A stretch of 64,000 bases of DNA, from positions 1,240,001 to 1,304,000 of the forward strand of contig WUJK01000005.1 of assembly GCA_011317545.1 (NCBI GenBank). The letters run 5' to 3'. Below, one piece after another: positions 57,926-64,000 of the stretch. Source of the DNA: Coniella vitis. Taxonomy: Eukaryota > Ascomycota > Sordariomycetes > Diaporthales > Schizoparmaceae. The translations under genes and the position numbers were made by a program. The stretch's first letter is position 1. The number at the start of each line of letters is the position of its first letter. Under the pieces are notes generated by a model, which was given only the letters and a program-made list of their open reading frames with translations, did not search any database and was not told the DNA's origin.

Positions 57926-59609
57926 ATGACAAACACCACTGGCATTTGTGTAAGGCATCAACCAACGAAGCGCAACCTTCATCAACCTTTCACATGGCTC
58001 GTTTGAGACGGCTCAGCGCTGACGAGCACCTTAGTGCCTAGCCTTGTCGGCTGTGCTTCCGGGACAGGTCTCCTTTCCTGGCAGCATAGGATACAATGCT
58101 TCAGTGGAATCATATTTCTCCGCGCAGGAAGCCGCTGTGCAACCGTCGTGCATTGTTTCCGTTACTGCAGTCGAGCATGTCTCGGCGGCAGTACGTATTC
58201 TTGCAACAGCCAACAACAGCGCGCCCAATGCAGGCTGCCAATTCGCCATCCGTGCAGGTGGGCACGCTAGCTTCACTGGCGCAGCCAACATTGAGGGGGG
58301 TGTGACGCTCGACCTATCGGGTCTCGACGATGTTTCCTTCGCACCGCAGCCCGGCCCCCAACTCTCTGCGCCCGTTGTGTCCGTTGGGGTGGGGGCCACA
58401 TGGGGCAGCGTCTACACGTATCTGGAACCATTCCGTCTGACTGTAAGCGGCGGTCGCGCTGCAGGTGTTGGAGTTGGGGGCCTGTTGCTTGGCGGCGGTA
58501 TCAGCTACTTTGGCCCGCAGTTCGGCTGGGCCTGTGATGCTGTGATCAGCATGGAGGTGGTGACGGCGAATGGGTCCATCGTCACCGCCAGCGAGACCCA
58601 CAACGCCGACTTGCTGTGGGCTCTACGCGGTGGCGCCAACAACTTTGGCATCGTCACGAGCGTACAACTGCAGGCGTTTGAGCAGGGCGAGCTCTGGGGT
58701 GGCTTCGTCGACCGTGCTTACTCAACAGCCGATGACGTAATCACCGCACTCGCCGCCTTCAACAACCCGACGACGTACGATCCGCTTGCCACCACCATCA
58801 CCACCTTTGCATACGCAGGGGCCGAGAATGTCTCCGTGGCTGTGAACAATCTCGAGTATGCCAGGCCCGTGACCAATGCATCTGCCTTCGACCTTTTCAC
58901 GAGCCTGCCCGCCTTGGCAAGCACAGAGCGTATCACCAACCTATCGGATCTGGTGGCAGAAACAGCACAGAGTGATCCGAATGGCCTGCGGTAAGCTCGC
59001 TTGGGTCTGCATGTTCTTGCTTTTCTTTTTCCTGGATTTGCGTTCCTGCTCCAATCATGTTGTAGCCTTCTTTGAGCCCCTTCGCTTCCCGTGTCTCTGC
59101 TGACATCCTGCTGACATCCCCCTTCCATTAGGCAAGCAACCGCAACCCTGACGCTGAATCCTACAGTCGACGCTATCAATGCTACAGTACGCGCCTGGGA
59201 AGCCAGTCTTGCCTCTATTCGCACCATTCCCGGTATTATATGGAGTATGGGCTTTGACCCACTCCCCCCACAGCTTTATGAACGCCATGCCACTGCAAAC
59301 GCACTGGGTCTTTCCGATCGGGGCGGCAAGCCGCTGACCATTGCGCAGCTAACCATGACGTGGAGTAGCGCCGCTGATGATGGCACGGTGAATGAGGCAG
59401 CTAGGGCTCTGATTGCGACTATCCAGCGCCAGTTGAGTGCGATGGATGCTTTGGATCCATTTGTATATATCAACTACGCGGCGCCATGGCAGGATCCCTT
59501 TGCGGGATATGGCGAGACTAGTCTGGCTAAGCTGAGAAGGACTAGAAACAAGTACGATCCCACGGGGGTATTTACAAGATTGGTTCCGGGGGGGTTCAAA
59601 CTATCTTAA
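57926..59609 (+). CDS. FAD-linked (BBE-type) oxidase 3
   Basis: Three exons are proposed: 57926-57949, 58035-58990 and 59132-59609, encoding 485 aa. The 24-nt first exon (MTNTTGIC, then GTAAGG) has the same length, phase and ending as the first exon of oxidase 2. Exon 2 likewise begins with the CLALSA codons, which supports both models. The FAD domain has PGSIGYNASVESYFS, IRAGGH (His85), VGGLLLGGGISYFGP and FGWAC. LLWALRGGANNFGIVT follows, and the berberine-bridge C-terminus is INYAAPWQDPFAGYG...LVPGGFKL. The last intron is at the phase-2 position shared with oxidases 1 and 2. No classical signal peptide is seen. Substrate unknown. Confidence 0.88.
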
Positions 59610-61795
59610 ATCCTTTAGTTGTCGAAGAAGGAGGTGACAGAACGTCTTTTGGGGTACTTTGTGGAATTTAGACTTTCCTAAAGAGTGTTTCTTGTTCTTT
59701 TCAATACTGAACTACTTTGCCTTTGTTCTTGAGGTCCTAGCATCTTGTGATTTGGCTTTGTTCATTGCAATGACTATTGATTGTTTTCGTAAATATTCCA
59801 ACCCTTTGCTACTATGTTATCAAGATGGGACCGGTAACCATTTCAAGCGGAAACTCTACCCTTCAGACGGGTAGCTCGTGAGATGATAGCTCTACAATTT
59901 TCTTTAATAGCCTAATACTTTTCTGCTCAGATCGCTTCCATCGTCCAGAATGATATCAACCCATCATAGTACAAAGACCGGTATCCTCAATAGAGGAACA
60001 AAAGCATACATAATTCCTTCCAGGTCTCAACAATTCTTGGGTCACCATATAGTGGCTGAAGTCAATTCTACACGAGTTGGTCTTCCAACAAGATCAAAGA
60101 TTTTAGTGGGTATGGTACATTCGCACATCTAAAACGCCAGTCTATCTATGTAGAGGTTGCTATTAGAGAGTCCTGGCTTGCGATGATAATTCACTTATAG
60201 AAGGCCCTACCGCAAGAATTTGTTTGTTGTTACTATAGTAATTGCCCTAGGAACCCCAAAAACAGCTCAAGCAATGACGCATTCCAAAACTAAAATTACA
60301 AAAGAGCAAAACGTCTATTTTGCCATCGAATATCAATCCGATCTTTCACTAATTGTGGTAGGATTTGGTTGACGATGTCCAGTCCATCCTTCATCATTGT
60401 AGCGGCCGTGATCAAAACTGTGGATGGGTATCAATCATGCGCAAAGATGATAGAAAAGTAGGTATAACCGTATGTTGTATCCTTCTCGGTCTGTATCCAT
60501 GAAGAATACAGTTGAATACCACTACTTGAGTCACAATCAAGCACCGAAGACGTCAAACAAGATGAACTTTAACATTACTATTCATGTGCGAATTGTTCTT
60601 CTAGAAGATTTCCCCAGAGTATTTCTGGATTGTTACCCAAAACACAGACATTTGACAATGAGAATTTCACGAAGCCACTTCCAGGAAAAACAAAATCCTA
60701 AAGGATGATGTGCAGGTTCCGGTATGTCATGATAATTTATACGCAATGATACACGGTAGGGTCCCAAGTCCGAGTATAAAGTATTCCAGATGTTACTAGG
60801 ACGACGGCTACTTTCCAAGCCTTCGTTGCGTTGCGTTCCTCCCATCAGTTGACAGTTGCTTTCCTGAGCTCATCTTATGAGAACTGAGAAGTTCTCCAAG
60901 GACGAGTGAGTGTCTGGAACAGAGCGAGATTCTCATGGAAATCCTACGAAGGTCCTATCTTTGAAGTTTGTCTGCTGACGGTGGAAAAGATATCCAAAAA
61001 TATGGATGATTTGATTGCTTCTAAACCACCCGCGTTATAGGTTCATTTCGGGGATTGTGTGAGGAGCATCGAGTGGTCAATAGCATATAAAAACAGACGT
61101 CGCTTTCTTGGCCAAGCTGACAGCAGCGAGCGTCAAGGGTTGAACGCAATGCCTATGGAACGTTGACAGTGCTCAAGCCACATTCTCAAGCCTAGTCTTC
61201 GGGTCAAATGCCTTTTTTTTTTTATGTGCTCGCACAGTTCGTCGTCGTAGTGCTTCCAAACACCCGTTTCCAGGTTTGCCACAGCTCCTCCCCTCGAGCT
61301 CCCTTGGCGTGTCTTTGATGTGTCTTTGGTATCGATTGGGTAAACCGCTGGTTCCATAACGCTTCATCATAAATGAAAACAGGATTGGTGAACTTATGAA
61401 TGGAATCTCGCGATCAAGTTCAGCAGAACTTCCACCCATTCCCAGCGGGGCGCTGGAAGCTGCCTGGGGCGATGTGTCGCTATGGATGAGATGATGATAA
61501 CAGTGGCCCGTAAACCTTCATCGCTTGGAGATAAGAAGAGCTACAAAAATCGACAATGGGCGCTGGGCTCAGATATGGATTTGGCCCGGGGGGAGGGGGG
61601 AGCCGGGGATGGTTGGCAAGGGACAGCATCACCCACGATATTTGACGTCGGCAGACCTCATCTTGACAACAGATGTGGTATAGATTTCCCCGTTTAGAAG
61701 AGTCGCTATTCAAACGTGTGTCCGAAACTATTTCGTCAATGTAATTCATTCGCAGTGGATGAAGCACATATCGCAATGATAAAACTAGGATCATA
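59610..61795. other. 2.2-kb intergenic region without a recognised gene
   Basis: Composition is normal to mildly AT-rich and several short open frames occur on both strands. None has recognisable motifs, codon bias or splice-supported extension. I see no tandem repeats, LTRs or RNA genes. A fast-evolving small gene or non-coding transcript cannot be excluded. Confidence 0.5.
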
Positions 61796-63461
61796 TCATG
61801 TCCATGTAACATTACTCCCCATCAAACTACTCAACGCATCATCCAGGGCCTTCCTCTTGCGACTTTGCGCTTGCTGCTCTTGGTCTGAGACGAGGACTTC
61901 ATCGTCATTACTACCCATACAATACGGCATCCACGCGTGAATCTGCCCGTCCATGCGGCCGCTATATACCGCACCACCCGCCGCATTCGCACCACCAGGC
62001 ACAATCCCACTTGATCCCGTCCCGCCATGGCTGCCTGCACCCCGCCAGACCAGCCCCGTGATGCGGTTCCGCACGGAACGCTCTCCAGGCCTGCTCGCAG
62101 TGCGCACACCAGCCAACGCCGATGACGCGCCCGGAGGCCGCAGTCGCGTCACAACCGTGCCCTCGTGCAGCTCCATGACGAGGATTTCCGTCTCGTTGGG
62201 CCAAAAGAGGAGCTCCTGTTTGGGCGGGAGGAGGCCTGTCGGGGTGATGAAGAAGGGGATGCTGGCGAGCTGGCCGTTGCGGATGCTGGGCCCGAAACTG
62301 ACGAGCGTGTTGGCACCTGTTGCCGCATCCCAGACGCGGATGCGCCTGTCGTGGCCGGCTGAGACGAGATAGGCGCCGTCGTCGGTCCAGGCAAGCCCAT
62401 TGACGGGGCCAGCGTGCGCTTTGGCGGTCAAGCGGGTGCCGTGGACGAGGGGGTTGTTGGAGCGGCTTGTTACGCTGGTGCTGACGCCCGTTGTGGTGGC
62501 CATGATCGTGCTTTGGCTGGTGTGACTAGACCGCGATGCTGCGATGCCCACACTGTCTTCCTGGTCGAGGAGGGCGAGGAGGGGACTGGAGCGGCGTATG
62601 TCCCAGATGCGCACGGCACCGTCAAGAGTACCACTTGCAAGGACATGTTCATGGCGTGGAGACCAGGCCAGGGCCAGGACCGCGCCGCCGGTATTGGTCA
62701 TGGGCCGCGGAGGCGCAAGCGTCTGGGTGGCGGCGTTGGTGCGCAGGTCAACCAGACGGACGGCTGGGTGGGCGGAGCCGCAGGCTACGAGTAGGTGGTG
62801 GGCGACTGGCGAGATGGCGTGCGTGTAGAGCTTGGAGCCGAGGTCCCAGGAGCCCGAGAGCTGAGCCTGGGGCCCGCCGGCGATGTCCCAGATCTTGAGC
62901 GTCTGGTCGTACGAGCTCGAGAGGAAGGCGCCCGGGTCGGTGGGGAAGAAGGAGAGGTGCGTGATGCCGAACTTGTGGCTTTTGGCGGTGGAATCACTGC
63001 GTGCGATTGTTGCGGTGGGCTTGTAGGTGTGCAGGGTGTGCGGATTGCCGCATTGCTCCAGGTCCCAGATCTTGATGGTTGCGTCTGTGCCGCCAGAGAT
63101 GAGTCTGAGAGACGTGCGTGTTAGCATCCTCGCCCTCTGGGCCTCGCACAGATCAAGAATCTGAACGTGTTCGGAGTACAGGGCTGGCAGTCTCGTACAT
63201 TCTCCCATCAAACCGCTCAAGGGCGAGGGCATTGACACCGGCCTGGTGCGCCCAGACGTCTTGCTCCTTGGGGGCGTCCACACCCAGAGCGTAGGCCTCA
63301 CTGCTGCCTCCAAAGCCGTCCGTCACGGTTCCTTTATGGCCGCCATCGAAGCGAAAACGGGGCGCAGGCCTGAATGACCGCATCAACCTGGTGATCTCGA
63401 GCCTAGCAAAGACATTGGGGCCAAGGGCACCGGTAGCCCGTTCAAAGAGAGGATGCTCCAT
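61796..63461 (-). CDS. RAD28: CSA/ERCC8-like WD40 repeat protein
   Basis: Two exons, 63461-63199 and 63104-61796, encode 523 aa. The 94-nt intron restores RFDGRILISGGTDATIKIWDLE. WD repeats follow: HQAGVNALALERFDGR, GITHLSFFPTDPGAFLSSSY with KIWD, LALAWSPRHEHVLASG with VRIWDIRR, and HAGPVNGLAWTDDGAYLVSA with IRVWD. A degenerate last repeat (YSGRMDGQIHAWMP) completes the propeller. Repeat order and phrases such as YTHAISPVA and ANTLVSFG match the Cockayne syndrome A protein (yeast Rad28). That protein is the substrate receptor of a DDB1-CUL4 ubiquitin ligase acting in transcription-coupled repair in the nucleus. A Gly/Ala/Ser-rich insertion lies before the last repeat. The tail QAQSRKRKALDD could be a nuclear localisation signal. 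It is probably a conserved gene marking the edge of the accessory region. Confidence 0.88.
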
Positions 63462-64000
63462 GGACTGCGCTCATTGCGGCCTGTTGCTCTCCCGTATGTC
63501 AGGGAGAGAAGGCTCTCAAGGCTGCACAGAAGAAGAGCTTGGCGGGTAAATGAGGTGACAGACACCAAGTCCGGTCTGATTTTGAGCACAATCTCACCAC
63601 AACGGGTAAGCAGGTGCGTGGTGGTGAAGACCCCCAGACTCCTTGTCAGAATTATCCGTACAGACCCTTGTGGGGACAGAATTCAACCTCTAAGCATGCA
63701 TTGCACCCGGCCAACCGTTGGACTCGGAGTACTGCCTATAGCATTCTAGCTTAGATTGGCCTGAATCTGAACCTTTTTGCATGACATGAAGTGTCTATAA
63801 CGTCAAATCATACCCCACAGGCATTTGTACCTGCATCTTGAGAATATACTCCACTCGTCAAATTGGGGGATGTGATAACCTTGCTGAGTCAGCGGACTCG
63901 CTATTTTAGCAAGACCCCCTCGGCAAGACATATCCCCACTATTATTCCCCAAACTCTTGGGTGTAAGTAGCTCCACCTACGTAGTAACACACTCAATCAA
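63462..64000. other. Upstream region of the CSA-like gene
   Basis: Normal composition with no gene recognised; it presumably contains the promoter of the minus-strand WD40 gene. Confidence 0.45.

Noticed and set aside
59610..61795. Several 60-90 codon frames between oxidase 3 and the CSA-like gene
   Set aside because: No motifs, no splice-compatible extension and overlapping frames on both strands; treated as chance.
61831..62898. Several long frames antisense or frame-shifted to the WD40 gene
   Set aside because: They are shadows of a GC-rich coding region; only the minus-strand frame carries WD repeats.

Overview
The window is a two-compartment piece of a filamentous ascomycete genome. 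The genes have balanced base composition, short GT-AG introns (59-146 nt) and fungal families such as PTH11-like receptors, P450s and FAD-linked oxidases. Between them lie long, very TA-rich blocks in which retrotransposon reading frames survive but Trp, Gln and Arg codons have repeatedly become TAG, TAA or TGA. This is the signature expected of repeat-induced point mutation (RIP). I cannot name the species.

Gene islands: (1) 1.3-6.7 kb: a DUF1772/anthrone-oxygenase-like membrane protein, a DHA2-type MFS exporter and a six-exon PTH11-like receptor. (2) 8.2-11.3 kb: a decayed P450 facing an intact P450. (3) 21.0-22.5 kb: FAD-linked oxidase 1. (4) 31.7-40.6 kb: FAD-linked oxidase 2, a second PTH11-like receptor, a short-chain dehydrogenase and a third P450 with a 6-nt microexon. 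(5) 57.9-63.5 kb: FAD-linked oxidase 3, then a CSA/ERCC8-like WD40 protein that looks like a conserved housekeeping gene. Exporter, P450s, FAD oxidases and SDR resemble the tailoring set of a secondary-metabolite cluster, but no PKS, NRPS, terpene cyclase or prenyltransferase is visible. Co-function is therefore inference.

Repeat islands: three near-complete chromodomain Ty3/gypsy elements of one family (called A here) occupy 12395-19936 (+), 23022-30703 (-) and 41005-57064 (+). Each has paired LTRs and a 5-bp target duplication. The third copy is split by a second chromovirus-like family (B, 45834-53624, minus), which itself carries a 524-bp TRIM-like element (48960-49483). Solo LTRs of both families are inserted into other LTRs or into pol. 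Nesting reaches three levels and its order can be read from the target duplications.

Most unusual signals: in all three A copies the stretch between the chromodomain and the 3' LTR carries a relic reading frame on the strand opposite to gag-pol, predicting a charged, probably coiled-coil protein. Family B has a different antisense frame in the same place. A-family LTRs contain two to three TTAGGG telomere-type repeats beside a core that differs between copies, and copy A2 carries a tRNA-like sequence. Exon boundaries were placed by eye from splice signals, reading phase and family similarity; none has been confirmed by transcripts.
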